A stretch of 64,000 bases of DNA from Lamellibrachia columna (GCA_963662155.1 OY759262.1:54517490-54581489); one strand, 5' to 3'. Counted from the first letter of the stretch, positions 1 through 12,860 are shown. Notes: generated by a model not told the origin, from the letters alone. Made by a program: numbers and translations.

Positions 1-62
1 TACATGCACACACGCATACATGCACACACGCATGCACGCACACACACAATCACGCACACACA
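1..62. repeat. CA-rich simple repeat
   Basis: Alternating cacacacgcatacatgca blocks form a degenerate CA/TG microsatellite at the window edge. Confidence 0.8.
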
Positions 63-435
63 CCTGCACATGGCATTTGCAGGATAAAACAACACCTTGG
101 CAGTGTTTATTGTGAAGGACTGAATGCATATTACTTTAGTACACTGAAATTAGGATCCCACATGGACTTTATGGAGTAGAATGCAGCGTTTGACTAACAG
201 TATAGCAAGAGCTGTGATAACCTTTACTAACAGTAACAAAGACGTCCAAGGCTAAGTGGCACTGTTCCTAAATTACTTTGTGCTGGCGTTCTGGCTGACT
301 TGACGTAATTATTGGCTAAAATTACAGATGTTATCAGCAAAAGTGGTCTATATTTGGTAACATGCAAAAGTCACATTTGTAAAACGTCTAAAAATTTCTA
401 TCACGTCACCCAGTCTTTAGGACCGTTCAAAGCAC

Positions 436-600
436 TTAACACCCCCTCATTTCAACACACCTCATTGCAACACCAACTAGACTTATCTGGGAAGCATTCA
501 GCCATTCATTCATACATATATATATGTGTGTATGAATGAATGGCTGAATGCTTCTCAGAGAAGTCTGGTTGGCGTTGGAATGAGAGGGTATTAAGTGTAA
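436..600. repeat. Imperfect palindrome of SINE tail
   Basis: The left arm (about 436-510) is a diverged reverse complement of the right arm (about 522-600). Both arms contain the motif that reads ggctgaatgcttc on the + strand of the right arm. The same motif occurs in the SINE at 37558 and in the copy at 56795, so this is a head-to-head pair of SINE 3' parts around a short AT-rich spacer. Confidence 0.7.
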
Positions 601-754
601 TATGAAAATCTGACCTTTTCACTGTTTATAAAAAATTCAGTGACCACCTACCCCACAATGGAGACTTGATGTTGTCATCACTTGTAAGACATCAAGGGAA
701 AAATAAACCACCATCTGGTGATTAAAAATATGCTATCTTGGGTAACGTCTATTA

Positions 755-1086
755 GGTGGAATGTGGGACAGAGTGTTAGGTGGAGTGTGGGACAGAGTGT
801 TAGGTGGAGTGTGGGACAGAGTGTTAGGTGGAGTGTGGGACAGAGTGTTAGGTGGAGTGTGGGACAGAGTGTTAGGTGGAGTGTGGGACAGAGTGTTAGG
901 TGGAGTGTGGGACAGTGTTAGGTGGAGTGTGGGACAGAGTCTTAGGTGGAGTGTGGGACAGAGTGTTACGTGGAGTGTTGAACAGAGTGTTAGGTGGAGT
1001 TTGGGACAGAGTGTTAGGTGGAGTGTGGGACAGAGTGTTAGGTGGAGTGTGGGACAGAGTGTTAGGTGGAATGTGTGGGACAGAGC
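755..1086. repeat. 24-bp minisatellite, ~14 copies
   Basis: The unit is gtgttaggtggagtgtggga plus caga. It is nearly perfect at first, with single changes and a 3-bp deletion in later copies. Because 24 is divisible by 3, several frames stay open by chance; no coding signal is seen. Confidence 0.92.
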
Positions 1087-1494
1087 TGATGAAAATTACA
1101 CTAGTTTCAATCCTCATGTGGTATATTAAATAAATAATTTGTGGAATTTATCAGGTTACATCTGAATGGTAGGAAGCTGCTTCGTTGTAAGCTCTCTGAG
1201 TATAATAAAATTGATGGTTTACTGGGTTGTCAAGTTTTACTGGTTGCAACTAAGATGCAACGTACGAAGTCGTCCATAACACAAACACACCTGCCTTGGT
1301 GTTTTTATGCTTAAATGTTTAATGTCAGCATCTGTGCCTGTTGTGCCTTGTACAGAGAGACCTGTGTTAATTTGCGGAATTGGGATATTGTAGGTGAATG
1401 TCTGTGTCTGACCACTATCTAATATAGTCACTGTTTACAGTATGGTCAATCCTTGGTCATCGTATCAAGTGTAATACAGGGTAATAGTAATAGA

Positions 1495-1590
1495 GTTTTG
1501 GCTGAACCCTCAGGAACCAGAGCTGAGAGGGGCAGCAAACCAGAGTTGTTAAGTCTTATATCATGAACAGGGACATACAGAAGGATCACT
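1495..1590 (-). mobile_element. L2-like LINE 3' tail fragment
   Basis: The segment with ccagagctgagaggggcagc and atcatgaacagggacatac matches the tails at 17615 and 52690 in the same orientation. Those tails join to LINE C-terminal coding sequence. A minisatellite begins right after it. Confidence 0.55.
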
Positions 1591-1599
1591 TGCTAGTAT

Positions 1600-1912
1600 T
1601 GACCATACTGGTGACACAGTGACCAGTACTGACCACACTGAACACAATGACCAGTACTGACCACACTGGCCAGTACTGACCACACTGTCCACAGTGACCA
1701 GTAGTATTGACCACACTGGACACAATGACCAACAGTATCGACCATACTTGACACGGTGACCAGTATTGTCCATACTGACCAGTATTGACCACACTGAACA
1801 CAGTGACCAATATTGTCCACACTGACCAATATTGACCACTGGACACAGTGACCAGTAGTATTGACCACACTGGACACAGTGACCAGTATTGACCACACTG
1901 TATACAGTGGTC
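1600..1912. repeat. Irregular ~28-bp minisatellite (gaccagtattgaccacactg)
   Basis: About 15 units of gaccagt(a)(g)tattgaccacactg with gacacagt spacers and variable deletions. The - strand ORFs across it are a by-product. Confidence 0.85.
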
Positions 1913-3255
1913 AGACGTAGCCTACATAATACAGACTCCATCAAGGGCTATAGCTAGAAAAATCTCTAGATTTTCACCTAGACAACTTCGGCGGCCCCTC
2001 GCTCTGATGCGGCCTCTCTCTGATCACTATATCCAGTGTGCTCTAACCTACTCCTATGCTCGGGAGAAAGGCGGGAGAAACTGCAACTCGCACATCAGAG
2101 ATACAAATTATTCCTGTCAGATTACATCGGAACAAAGACAAATATATTTATAGAGGTGTCATAAATTATGGTACACAAAATAATTAATTTAGCAGATTCT
2201 TAGGGTGGCCGAATATACATACGGTCAATGCATATGTCGGGCGTTGATCTCAGTTTCATGTAGATTCGCTGTGGTCCATATCCATAAAGGACACCTTAGC
2301 CGTTCGAATTCAATAAACCGTAATGTTATTTCCACTTACAACTATGTTATTAAAGAAAATTGGCTGTTTCTAGCTGTGGTAATTAGCAGTGAAATATATT
2401 AAGGGAGGGAACAGTAATTTGGTTTGCCGATGACATTTTATCGCTGTCCTAACTGACTTACTGCGGGCAGAAGCACCTGTAGGAAGCCACAGGGGTGCTC
2501 TCAAATATGTTATTGGTGCTCGTGTTTAGCATATATATAACCTTCCATAATTAATTTGTCGAGTGTCTCCAAATGTTTCATGTAGAAGGGTCTTGCATTA
2601 ATTGCTGTCTCAGTACACAAATCAGGACAATTATATTAGTTTAACACGCGGTAGCAATTTGAACAGAATTTTTTCTTGAAACACAACACTCATTCAGCAG
2701 GACAGTGGGAATGCCACTGAAGAGGGGAGCACTTTTAGGGCCATGCGGGAACGGGGAAATGGAGACAGACATACTTTTTCCAACGAGTCCCAGAACCGAT
2801 ATATAGGTAATGGCCACATGTGGTAAAAGTGACTGTGATTACTCCACAATTTCAGTCCAGGAGGTACTTGTATCAATCCCTTGTACTGCGCTGGTTCTAT
2901 CTGCATCCGGGAGGAGGGATTTGGGTATAGATCCTCCAAGAGGTCCACAGCAAGATTACACAGCTCTAGACGCTTATCATGTGTTGATAGAATACAAGCC
3001 CCTGGCGGAGATTGTTTTCCATGGCTTGGGCCCATGTTTACCTCTTTGGGAACAGCCCCTTCATTTGGGCATATTTTAACAAATTCCTATTCTAATGCCT
3101 GGTGGCGCCAACCAGACTTTCTATGAGTGAAGATGTTCATCAGACTGGATGGTTCAAATGAGTGATATGTTTACTTATTTCACAGTCAAAAAAAGGTAAA
3201 CTGATTGTGAAATAATTTAAAATATTTCTCAGACTTTTTCTAATCCGCAAATATT
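1913..3255. other. No recognisable gene; one open stretch of unknown origin
   Basis: I see no exon or transposon domain here. Around 2694-3035 the - strand is open for 113 codons and the + strand is also open. The segment is more GC-rich than its flanks and may be a relic of a mobile element or processed sequence. No motif was recognised. Confidence 0.4.
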
Positions 3256-4530
3256 GATGTTGTGTTGTATCTGTTCACATGTTGTGTTGTATCTGTTCAC
3301 ATGTTGTGTTGTATCTGTTCACATGTTGTGTTGTATCTGTTCACATGTTGTGTTGTATCTGTTCACATGTTGTGTTGTATCTGTTCACATGTGTTGTATC
3401 TGTTCACATGTTGTGTTGTATCTGTTCACATGTTGTGTTGTATCTGTTCACATGTTGTGTTGTATCTGTTCACATGTTGTGTTGTATCTGTTCACATGTT
3501 GTGTTGTATCTGTTCACATGTTGTGTTGTATCTGTTCACATGTTGTGTTGTATCTGTTCACATGTTGTGTTGTATCTGTTCACATGTTGTGTTGTATCTG
3601 TTCACATGTTGTGTTGTATCTGTTCACATGTTGTGTTGTATCTGTTCACATGTTGTGTTGTATCTGTTCACATGTTGTGTTGTATCTGTTCACATGTGTT
3701 GTATCTGTTCACATGTTGTGTTGTATCTGTTCACATGTTGTGTTGTATCTGTTCACATGTTGTGTTGTATCTGTTCACATGTTGTGTTGTATCTGTTCAC
3801 ATGTTGTGTTGTATCTGTTCACATGTTGTGTTGTATCTGTTCACATGTTGTGTTGTATCTGTTCACATGTTGTGTTGTATCTGTTCACATGTTGTGTTGT
3901 ATCTGTTCACATGTTGTGTTGTATCTGTTCACATGTTGTGTTGTATCTGTTCACATGTTGTGTTGTATCTGTTCACATGTTGTGTTGTATCTGTTCACAT
4001 GTTGTGTTGTATCTGTTCACATGTTGTGTTGTATCTGTTCACATGTTGTGTTGTATCTGTTCACATGTTGTGTTGTATCTGTTCACATGTTGTGTTGTAT
4101 CTGTTCACATGTTGTGTTGTATCTGTTCACATGTTGTGTTGTATCTGTTCACATGTTGTGTTGTATCTGTTCACATGTTGTGTTGTATCTGTTCACATGT
4201 TGTGTTGTATCTGTTCACATGTTGTGTTGTATCTGTTCACATGTTGTGTTGTATCTGTTCACATGTTGTGTTGTATCTGTTCACATGTTGTGTTGTATCT
4301 GTTCACATGTTGTGTTGTATCTGTTCACATGTTGTGTTGTATCTGTTCACATGTTGTGTTGTATCTGTTCACATGTTGTGTTGTATCTGTTCACATGTTG
4401 TGTTGTGTCTGTTCACATGTTGTGTTGTGTCTGTTCACATGTTGTGTTGTGTCTGTTCACATGTTGTGTTGTGTCTGTTCACATGTTGTGTTGTGTCTGT
4501 TCACATGTTGTGTTGTATCTGTTCACATGT
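3256..4530. repeat. 24-bp minisatellite, ~53 copies
   Basis: The unit is tgttgtgttgtatctgttca plus catg. Copies are almost identical, with shortened copies near 3390 and 3690. A patch of five or six units near the 3' end (about 4395-4505) has gtgtct in place of gtatct. The whole array is stop-free in three + frames because the unit is 24 bp. Its homogeneity suggests recent expansion. Confidence 0.97.
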
Positions 4531-4959
4531 TAGCTGTTAGAAAATCTTCAATTGTAGATGCATACTCGTCTCCTGTGTTATATTTTGTGTTTAGTGAGCG
4601 AGTGATAACTCATAACTCAGAACATGATACATTTATTATCTCGACACACATTGTCCATCTTGAGGGCGTATATATATGATACCTAGCACTATGCTTTATA
4701 TTCATATATATATATATATTCATAGGGAGACAGGACTTAAACAACCTGGTGCAACATTCCCACTTTCAGGAATTAAATATTGCATACGTCTTCAGTGTTT
4801 GTGTTTCTTTGTTTAAATATTGGGAGTCCCCAAAAAAAATTGGGTCTAAAGATGTCTGGACCTCAAATCCCAGTTTTGGTGCTCTGTGTGATTTAGTAAA
4901 AAAAAAATTGGATTTGGTTGGATTCCTATATGTAAATACACAACAAACAGCTTCTTAAC

Positions 4960-5228
4960 TATGTAAAGTATTATAAATCATGTATAACTATATAAAGTAT
5001 TATAAATCATATGTATAACTATATAAAGTATTATAAATCATGTATAACTATATAAAGTATTATAAATCATATGTATAACTATATAAAGTATTATAAATCA
5101 TGTATAACTATATAAAGTATTATAAATCATATGTATAACTATATAAAGTATTATAAATCATATGTATAACTATATAAAGTATTATAAATCATATGTATAA
5201 CTATATAAAGTATTATAAATCATATGTA
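4960..5228. repeat. 29/31-bp AT-rich minisatellite, ~9 copies
   Basis: Units of tgtataactatataaagtat followed by tataaatca, some with an extra ta, alternate in length between 29 and 31 bp. Confidence 0.9.
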
Positions 5229-5264
5229 TATGTTTGTTGTTGCTGTTCTTCTCTTTATCCCTGT

Positions 5265-5640
5265 AGTCCGGGGCGAGGCTGGCACCGATACCAGTCATTG
5301 ATTTTTGTTTCCCCATCTTCACCACTAGTCCCGTTTCACAGCCGTCTCTACCACCTTCTCCACTCCCCCCATCCCTTGCCCTCATTCTTCCCTCCCACTC
5401 CCGCCAAATCTATCTTCACCCATATCAGTCTCGGTCTTCCTCTTCTACCCTCCACTCCAACCACATCCGCTCTCTTCATCAACCGTACCCTTTCCATTCT
5501 TACCACGTGCCCAGCCCACTTTAGCCAGCTCCCTCACACCAACCTCCTCCCTCAGCTCCTCCATTCTTCATTTGTCTCTTCTTTTCACTCCCGCAATTCT
5601 CCTCACCCAGTTATTCTCTTGTTTATCACACATTAAAATT
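5265..5640 (-). mobile_element. RTE-like LINE 3' coding fragment
   Basis: Read on the - strand, the segment gives pieces such as GRRGRPRL and, with frame slips, a WAGHV-like motif. These are typical of the C-terminal tail of RTE-type reverse transcriptase ORFs. It shares ggctggcaccgataccagtc with 17345 and cccagcccactttagcc-type sequence with 45730. It is truncated and full of frame breaks. Confidence 0.6.
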
Positions 5641-5663
5641 GACCTTTATTTATCCTTATATTG

Positions 5664-5682
5664 CCCCCCCCCCCCCCCCCCC
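5664..5682. repeat. Poly-C tract, 19 nt
   Basis: Nineteen consecutive C. This can form G-quadruplex on the - strand and is prone to sequencing error. Confidence 0.95.
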
Positions 5683-5689
5683 GGTTTTA

Positions 5690-6270
5690 TGTCATCTGCC
5701 ACATTATACCAAACTGGCACCAACACTGACTTGCCTCAGAATCTTGACCTTGCAGCCTGATCTTGTTAAAGTTAATTGCCAAATTAGTGTTTGTGCCAAA
5801 TCAGGGTTTATTTGTTGCTGTAATGTTGACCTAATTACAGGATTAGATGTCCAGGTGGCAAGCATTAGGTGGTTGTGCTCATTCAGATGGCTAAATGTCT
5901 ATCATTATTATGTTAATAACGCTGAACTGATACTGATGTTGGGTCTAATTAAAACAGGACCTGGTACAGTTTGCAATTTCATTGTAGAAGCAGGATAAAC
6001 GCTGATTGGGACCTGTGTGATTTGGGGTTTGTGGTTGGTCTTGGGCCCCCAATTAGTAACTTAGGGTGTGCAGTTGTTTGGATAGCTAGACCTTCAGTTG
6101 TAAGGGCTGGGTTGGTTGTCGGTCTACAAACAGGAACTGGGGTTTGGTTGTTTTAGGGTTTACCGTAATTTAGGGTTTACTGTAATTTGACGTCTGTGCC
6201 TGGTTGTTGGGTTTGGGTCATACAGCTGTGACATGGAATTTGTGGTTGTTTCTGGGTCAAGTTCTAAAGT
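5690..6270. other. No feature seen
   Basis: Ordinary AT-moderate DNA with short chance ORFs. No splice-flanked coding segment, domain or repeat was recognised. Confidence 0.4.
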
Positions 6271-6279
6271 TGTTGATCG

Positions 6280-6600
6280 GTTGGAATAAACATGGAAATG
6301 ACTTGTGTATTTGTGTTGTTTGGTTGGATTAAACAAGGAAATGATTTGTATATTTTGGTTGATTAGTTGGAAGAAACATGGAAATGACTTGTGTATTTCC
6401 ATTGATTGGTTGAAATAAAAAAAAATTACTTGTGTATTTTGGTTGATTAGTTGGAATGAACATAGAAATGACGTGTATTTATGTTGTTTGGTTGGAATAA
6501 ACATGGAAATGACTTGTGTATTTCAGTTGATTGGTCAGAATAAACAGAAATCACTTGTGTATTTTGGTTGATTAGTTGGAATAAACAATGAGTCATGGAA
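6280..6600. repeat. Degenerate ~40-bp tandem repeat
   Basis: Seven or eight diverged units read roughly ttggttgattagttggaata and aacatggaaatgacttgtgt. Divergence is higher than in the other arrays, suggesting an older array. Confidence 0.8.
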
Positions 6601-7339
6601 ATTCTAAATAAAATTTCCAGTCTTCAAAAGTCGTAGAATTTTACCGAAATTTTTTTTTTATATAAATTATATATATATATACGAGTTGTCGGTATTTCGG
6701 TGAATGGGTATCCAGCAATTTTGTGTAAGACAATACATTCTGTAATCATGCTTCTAATTGGTCTGAATGTAATCTGGACAGAAGCATCAGGCAATTGAAT
6801 CGATAGCATGCGCTTTGATTTAGTCGAAACGAAATGCGTGGAAAATGTAAATTCAAGGATGACTGGCTTAGAGTGTAATCTTCAGCAGCTGAAGCTAGAT
6901 AGAAATTATGCAGTAAGAATTTTTACACATCAAACATGAAATGTCAGAAGCAACAGCACTATAAACGTCAAACATAAAGCCAACACTGATGAGTATGACT
7001 CATCAGCGGCCTTAAAAATGGAGGAAATTGATCGATGCTAGCATCACCTGTAAATGCAGACGATCTGTTGGTGAAAGTGGAGGCAACTAGCAATTTGGGC
7101 TACTTGCTAAATCGAATGCCTTCCGATGCTCTGTGAAGGCGTTGTAATGCTGAAATATGGCACCTCGGACAAAAATCTGCAATTTGCAGGGATAAACTAT
7201 ATAATAGGAATGCTCACTTTGATTTAGCATAAATTTGATAAGTACCTGCTCTGTTTCTTTTGCTGTTAATTTCCTTTTATTAAAAATTATGTTGGTAAAG
7301 TTAATTAACATTCAGGCATACGTAATATACATGCAACAA

Positions 7340-7368
7340 ATACGCACGCACGCACGCACGCACGCACA
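7340..7368. repeat. (ACGC)n microsatellite
   Basis: A run of cgcacgcacgcacgcacgca. Confidence 0.85.
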
Positions 7369-7484
7369 CATTGAACAACATAACGTGATAGTGATTCATT
7401 GATGATAGTCTGCCACGGTCATGGAAAAGGTCATGGAATTTTTTTGAACAAAAAGAGTGGGATTAAGCATGGAAATGACTATTG

Positions 7485-7485
7485 G

Positions 7486-7518
<33 letters not shown>
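7485..7518. repeat. (ATTG)n microsatellite
   Basis: A run of gattgattgattgattgat. Confidence 0.85.
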
Positions 7519-7663
7519 ATAATGAAGTTGGGTAATGTTCCATTAGACATTTGAGGAACTGGCTGTGCAAGCCTGTGTAATATGAGAATAGAAATGGTTT
7601 CCGTTGATAAATCAGTTACTGTTTCGTGGGTTAAAGGTGCTTAATCAATTCGATTTGTTTGTT

Positions 7664-8085
7664 AGTCTCATTTCAAATTAATTTTGTGGAAAAGCAAACC
7701 TACCTAGTATCCACGGCAACATGCTAGCTCGTGCTCGTGCAACTTTTATATGTTGTTTTTGTGAAATCATCAGACCAACTTTTCAATTAGTTAGTGAAAT
7801 TTGCCATGTGATTGGTGAGAGGATGGAGGTCACATGGCCCATGATCAGCATTGACCCACACAGTGTTTACCATTTTGTATATCCACTATTTTGATCCTTA
7901 CCAGATCTAACGATTAAAGTCAATTCTTTTGATGATTTGACCAAAAATAGGCATTTTTTTATTAAATCGACTGCGGATGTTACAAGCTATAAGCTATTCA
8001 CACACTATGTATTTGGAATCAATGAATCGGATTTGCAATAGGCTAAACCAGAGTTGAGGAAGCAGTTTTAAATGTTTGGTTGAAT
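7664..8085 (+). repeat. Dispersed repeat family X, copy 1
   Basis: About 400 bp align with 47700-48130: shared blocks include acatgctagctcgt, ttgtgaaatcatca and ccagatctaa. The family recurs in reverse orientation near 12890-13130 and 50505-50770. No ORF was seen; it is probably a non-autonomous mobile element. Confidence 0.65.
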
Positions 8086-8194
8086 GAAGTTTGACGCAGT
8101 AGCACATATGAGCTCATTTCTCAATTCTGTTATATAGTCTCGTTAGATTTTTGTGTGAGTTTTTGTTTTGTAATATAATAATAATGTTTTATCT

Positions 8195-8330
8195 CAGATA
8201 AAATCCCATATATATATATATTATATATATTATATGTATGCATACAATACAAGTAAATAATGTATATAAATATACACACATGTTGAGCATTAAAAGTAGT
8301 AAGAATAAAAAATATATATATAAATAGACA
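8195..8330. repeat. TA-rich microsatellites
   Basis: Runs of tatatatatatatta and aaaatatatatataaa. Confidence 0.8.
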
Positions 8331-8449
8331 CACGTCATGTTGTAAAACTACATGTAAAATAAGTTAGAATAAAAAAATATGAATGTACACACATCATGTA
8401 TTAAAAGTATACAATTGATCAATCAATGTTTAATCATTGGACCTTGATA

Positions 8450-10775
8450 ATAAATAAAAGTGTGAAAATAATTTAAAAAAAGTAGATTTTCAGACTTTTC
8501 TAACCGGCATAAAAGGCATAAAAGGCATAAAAATATTGACGAGTGAATGCGTTCATTAAAATTTACACAATTTGTAGCAAACATATGACTTGCACTACAG
8601 CGGGGTGACAAGTTGTGTAAAATTCTAAAACTGTTGTTATAAGCAACAGTAGTACCTTTCAGGCTTCTCTTTTAAAATTACACCAAAGCCTTGAGGTGTA
8701 CAGTGCACCACAGTGTGAATTAAATAAAGTTGTTTTAATGGTGCTGCTGCATAAGTGACTTTTTCTGGCTAAAACATTTGCTGGCCAAAAATTTAATTTT
8801 GCCATACTCGGCGCAACAACAGTCAGAGAGTTTTCTCAGCCCAGAAACACTAGGTGAAAAAACACAAAGATCATCGGCATACATCATATGGTTCATTATG
8901 GTTCCTGCATAGAGACAACCAATTTTGTATTTACACTTAAGTCATCCATGTAGATGTTAAAAAGATGGGGAGAAAGGATTCCACCCTGTTTAACATAATT
9001 TGAAATAGTAAAAAATTCAGAGAAGCTATGACACCATCTGACAGTGAATTTCTGAGTGCTGCACCAGTAATAGAGAATGCGTGCAATAGCTTTATCAAAG
9101 GCCTTAGAGGCATCCAACACAGTGACATATATAGATGAGCCATTCGCTATGCAGTGTCGAAAGAGTTTTTTTTAAATAAAAATATGAGCATTTAAGTTGA
9201 GTGATGCTTTTTAAATCCAAATTGGTTAACACGTGTAGTTAAAAAAGTAGAAACTTTGGATAATATCAAAGGTTCAAATAATTTACTACCAATTGTGGCG
9301 AGAACAGTGGGTCAGTAATTGTTGTTATCAGACAGGGCACCAGCCTTATTTTTAATTATGAGGGCTATGATTGTAATTATCATAGCATCCGGTAAAAAAC
9401 CGTGAATTAATACGTTCTATATAACTGTGACATGAGAACGTGGAGTTTTTCATGAGGGCTATGATTGTAATCATCATAGCATCTTGCCTATAGGCATTGC
9501 GTGTATTACATATCAGATTTCCTTAACTAACATAATCATTTGAACATTAAACTGTACATTGCTACAGTATTCATTGATCTTCTTGATGTTGGCTGGAGAA
9601 CCAGGTATAGAGTTAAGTAGGGACTGGTAATGATGAAGCCACATATTCTTTACATTTTCCGCACCTGAAGCACCACCAACATTGCTAGGATTTGGCAACC
9701 TGGCATTATTCATATGTTTTATGTCCTTCCAGAAGTTTTTGCAGTCGTTATTGCATAGCTTAGAAGCCAAGTCGCTCAGCTTTAAGCATTTCAGCATTTT
9801 TTTCACAAAAGTCTTTTGTTGCGTTTAAAATGAGCACGTCTAATTTTCATTATGTCGTACAAGGGACCGTGACAAGGACTCCCAGCAGACCGCCAGATGA
9901 GAAAAGATTCTCTAGCAGCTTGGTGGGAGTCTCTGACCAGGTCGTTCCAGCCAAGAAGACGTGTTGCTGGCCTTAGTAGAGATTACCTCGGCAGTGTCCT
10001 AGCCGTCCTTTAATGATTACCTCGGCAGTGTCCTAGCCGTCCTTTAATGATTACCTCGGCAGTGTCCTAGCCGTCCTTTAATGATTTTAGAATATCATTG
10101 TAAAGTTTACATAACAAAGTGCGATGAGCTTCATCATTACAATTAGGGTTATTATAGCATAGAACCTCATGAGTAGTAGACAAGAGCAAACCAGTTTGTG
10201 TATGATAGTTATGGAGATCCTGGGGGAGGCAGCATTCCACATAGGACAAGGTGGGTGAATTTGCTCCTGTGTAGGGGGCCTCTGAAGAAGGTAATAACTT
10301 GGCATATATAGGAAAGCATAGAGGTAAATGGTCGGAAGAGACACAGTCATATTTAACTTCCATATCAAACATTGATGAGTGACTAGAGTGAATGGTGAGC
10401 ACGTGGTCGAGCCAGCTCCTTGAGCCGTGCGCATCACTAACATAAGTAAAAGCGTCAGAGGGGAGAAGCAATGTGTCACCTGGAATAAGGTGACAGTCGT
10501 TAAAAGGATTGAGAAATGGAGTAAAAAGACTGGGCTTCTTAATATCTGCATTAAAATCACCAGTGATGAATATATTGGCTGATTCAAATGAATCGCTTAT
10601 TGCAAAGTTGATGACACGTAGGTAGATAAATCATCACAAGTTGTGTCAGCATGGAGTCCTGTGAGAAATTACAGGGTATGAGTCGCACCGGTGCACACTT
10701 AACACTACACTTGGAAGAGTTGCCTGCAGTCATAGTGTGTGACTTACGATTATATGTCGGTGGCTGTATATAATA
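8450..10775 (-). mobile_element. CR1-like LINE, ORF2 nearly full length but broken
   Basis: Reading from 10775 down to 8450, the pieces come in LINE order. First is an APE endonuclease with GDFNAD (about 10555), SWLDHVL (about 10415) and SDHLPL (about 10340). Next is a linker with NFWKDIKHMNNARLPNP (about 9740). Then comes reverse transcriptase with LDASKAFD (about 9110), QGGILSPHLFNIYMDDLS (about 8960) and the catalytic YADD (about 8880). The C-terminal tail has YNNSFRIL and CSASHMF (8590-8645). Frameshifts and stops separate these blocks, so it is inactive. A 34-bp triplication lies between the endonuclease and the linker. The clade call (CR1/Rex1-like) rests on the APE endonuclease and the C-terminal motif and is moderate. 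Confidence 0.88.
9984..10086. repeat. 34-bp direct repeat, 3 copies, inside LINE
   Basis: The unit gattacctcggcagtgtcc plus tagccgtcctttaat repeats three times with no change. It interrupts the LINE between its endonuclease and linker parts. Confidence 0.93.
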
Positions 10776-10779
10776 CAAT

Positions 10780-11220
10780 TATATAGCAAAATTTATAAAC
10801 TAATTGTTTATCATACTTGTCATCATTATCATAATTTGTTTTTGCTACTTTCGTCAACTTGGAAATTTTTAAGATGTTTATGTGACCATTTCTTAAAATA
10901 TTATTTTAACCAAATTATTTTAATACATTTTTTAAAGTTTTTACATATTTCTTAACATATTTTTTTCAGATTTTGTGTGAAATGTTTCAAATGACAATAT
11001 AAATATTGACAGTAAAATTGTATTTTTGGAAGAACACATGTTATTTAAAAGTATTTGCTTTCCTTCCAGGCGGAGTGTCTGAGCTGTGAAGTGAAGTAAT
11101 GTTGACAATATATTGACATTATCTCTAACTGGGAGACTATCGTTAGATCCCGTTATTTGGCCCCTTAAATGGCTTTTTGGCATGTGGAGGAGACTGGAAG
11201 TCTAAACCCAGAACAAACCT
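10780..11220. other. AT-rich, no feature seen
   Basis: No coding or mobile feature was recognised. A pyrimidine tract and AG at 11061-11069 was tested as an exon start and rejected. Confidence 0.4.
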
Positions 11221-11224
11221 GCTC

Positions 11225-11712
11225 AAATGACCACCTGTATTAAGAGACCACAGGTCTTCATTGAGTGACCACCTGTATTAAGAGACCACTAGTCTGCATT
11301 AAGTGACCACCTGCATTAAGAGACCACAGGTCTGCATTAAGTGACCACCTGCATTAAGAGACCAGATGTCTACATTAAGAGACCACAGGTCTGCATTAAG
11401 TGACCACCTGTATTAAGAGACCACAGGTCTGCATTAAGAGACCACAGGTCTGCATTAAGTGACCACCTCTATTAAGATACCACACATCTGTATTAAGAGA
11501 CCAGATGTCTACATTAAGAGACCACAGGTCTGCATTAAGTGACCATCTGTATTAAGAGACCACAGGTCTGCATTAAGTGACCACCTCTATTAAGAGACCA
11601 CACATCTGTATTAAGAGACCACAGGTCTGCATTAAGTGACCACCTCTATTAAGAGACCACAGGTCTACATTAAGTGATGACCTGTATTAAGTAACCACTT
11701 GTATTAAGATAC
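11225..11712. repeat. Irregular ~38-bp minisatellite
   Basis: Units alternate gaccacctgtattaagagac and cacaggtctgcattaagt, with swaps and deletions, for about 13 units. Confidence 0.9.
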
Positions 11713-12860
11713 TATGTTTCGACTTTACATTAAGTAGTCGATTAAAACATATTTGACTGTACAAGCAGTTATTTTATCTTTACGTAGGGGTACATATACA
11801 TATATGCATGAATCATTTAGAGATTTCCCCCAAAATTGACGTATTGAAATGAAGCCTTAGTTGTGTATCTGTGGTGGGTTTTATCATAGTCGTTAATTTG
11901 GGTGGATTTTGTCCAGGGGTATTTACCCATACAACATTACTGTATGTTTGTGTGTAGGAATAGAAAAGGTTTCTTTGTTAATCTCGTGTGGCTGTTGAAC
12001 CCTGCAGTTCTTCCTCTAACTCAGGACCATTGATTTGATTTTCTGTGCCCTTCAGAGCAATCACTCCATGTTTGTGTTTCTTGGAACACTCTCGTGCTTA
12101 CTCAATAACACGGTTGCTCTTAACTGCATCAGTGACAACCAGTGACTTTTTTTATGGTTGTCAACATTTAAAGAAAAGTATATGACGGTGTATGTGTGGA
12201 TTCGGCGAAGTTGCATGGGTTTTATATGGCATTTTGGTGGAAGATCATCATATATATGCGTAGGATTGTCAGATGGTATACCGAGATGGGTGTGTAGGAT
12301 GTATTTAACCCTCTAAATATGGGGGTCTATGCAAAAATACGTAGAGTCGACAACACTACATTTGAGTTGACAAAACATTACATCATCTATCTGATGACCA
12401 GCTACGGCTCGTGCTCAGGGAGGTTCAGGAAAGAAGTCTTAATTTGTAGCGTTTTTTAGAAATCCCAGTAATCCCAGGATGAATGTGTATGTCCAAATCG
12501 CCCTTTTCAAAAGGACGGGCCTGAACTATATTATTATGTTTTTGTTTTTTATTTAAAAGTTTCAACAAGGGCATTGGCACTGAAAAACCAAAAAAAATGA
12601 AAACCTGCAGCTGTAGAAAATTATCAGCGCCGTCTTATTTCCTGAAATGCATTCATGTTTTATTTAATCTCATTCGACCTGATAATGGTTTGCAGCATGA
12701 GGAAATGATGTTTTTCCAGACTGCACTTTGTTGAAATACTTGACTTGCCACGTGTAAAGGTCATGCTGGTTGTTTTCAGTTTCAGACTCCCTCTTCCATT
12801 AATTTAGCCCCTCATTAATCAGATTTGCTGATGTGTAGATCTGTAATGTGTGAATAATTT
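11713..12860. other. No feature seen
   Basis: Unique-looking sequence with no exon, domain or repeat that I can support. Confidence 0.4.

Noticed and set aside
2694..3126. Overlapping ORFs on both strands
   Set aside because: No motif, no splice context and both strands open. I leave it as unknown and do not call a gene.
3254..4679. Open frames of 420-470 codons on the + strand
   Set aside because: They only read through the 24-bp array; three frames are open at once and the peptide is a mechanical repeat.
5193..5760. + strand ORFs rich in Pro/Ser/Leu
   Set aside because: They are antisense to an RTE-like LINE fragment and run into the poly-C tract.
11061..11096. Candidate exon after tttccttccag
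   Set aside because: Only one frame is open, and neither possible donor gives the phase needed to join exon 1.
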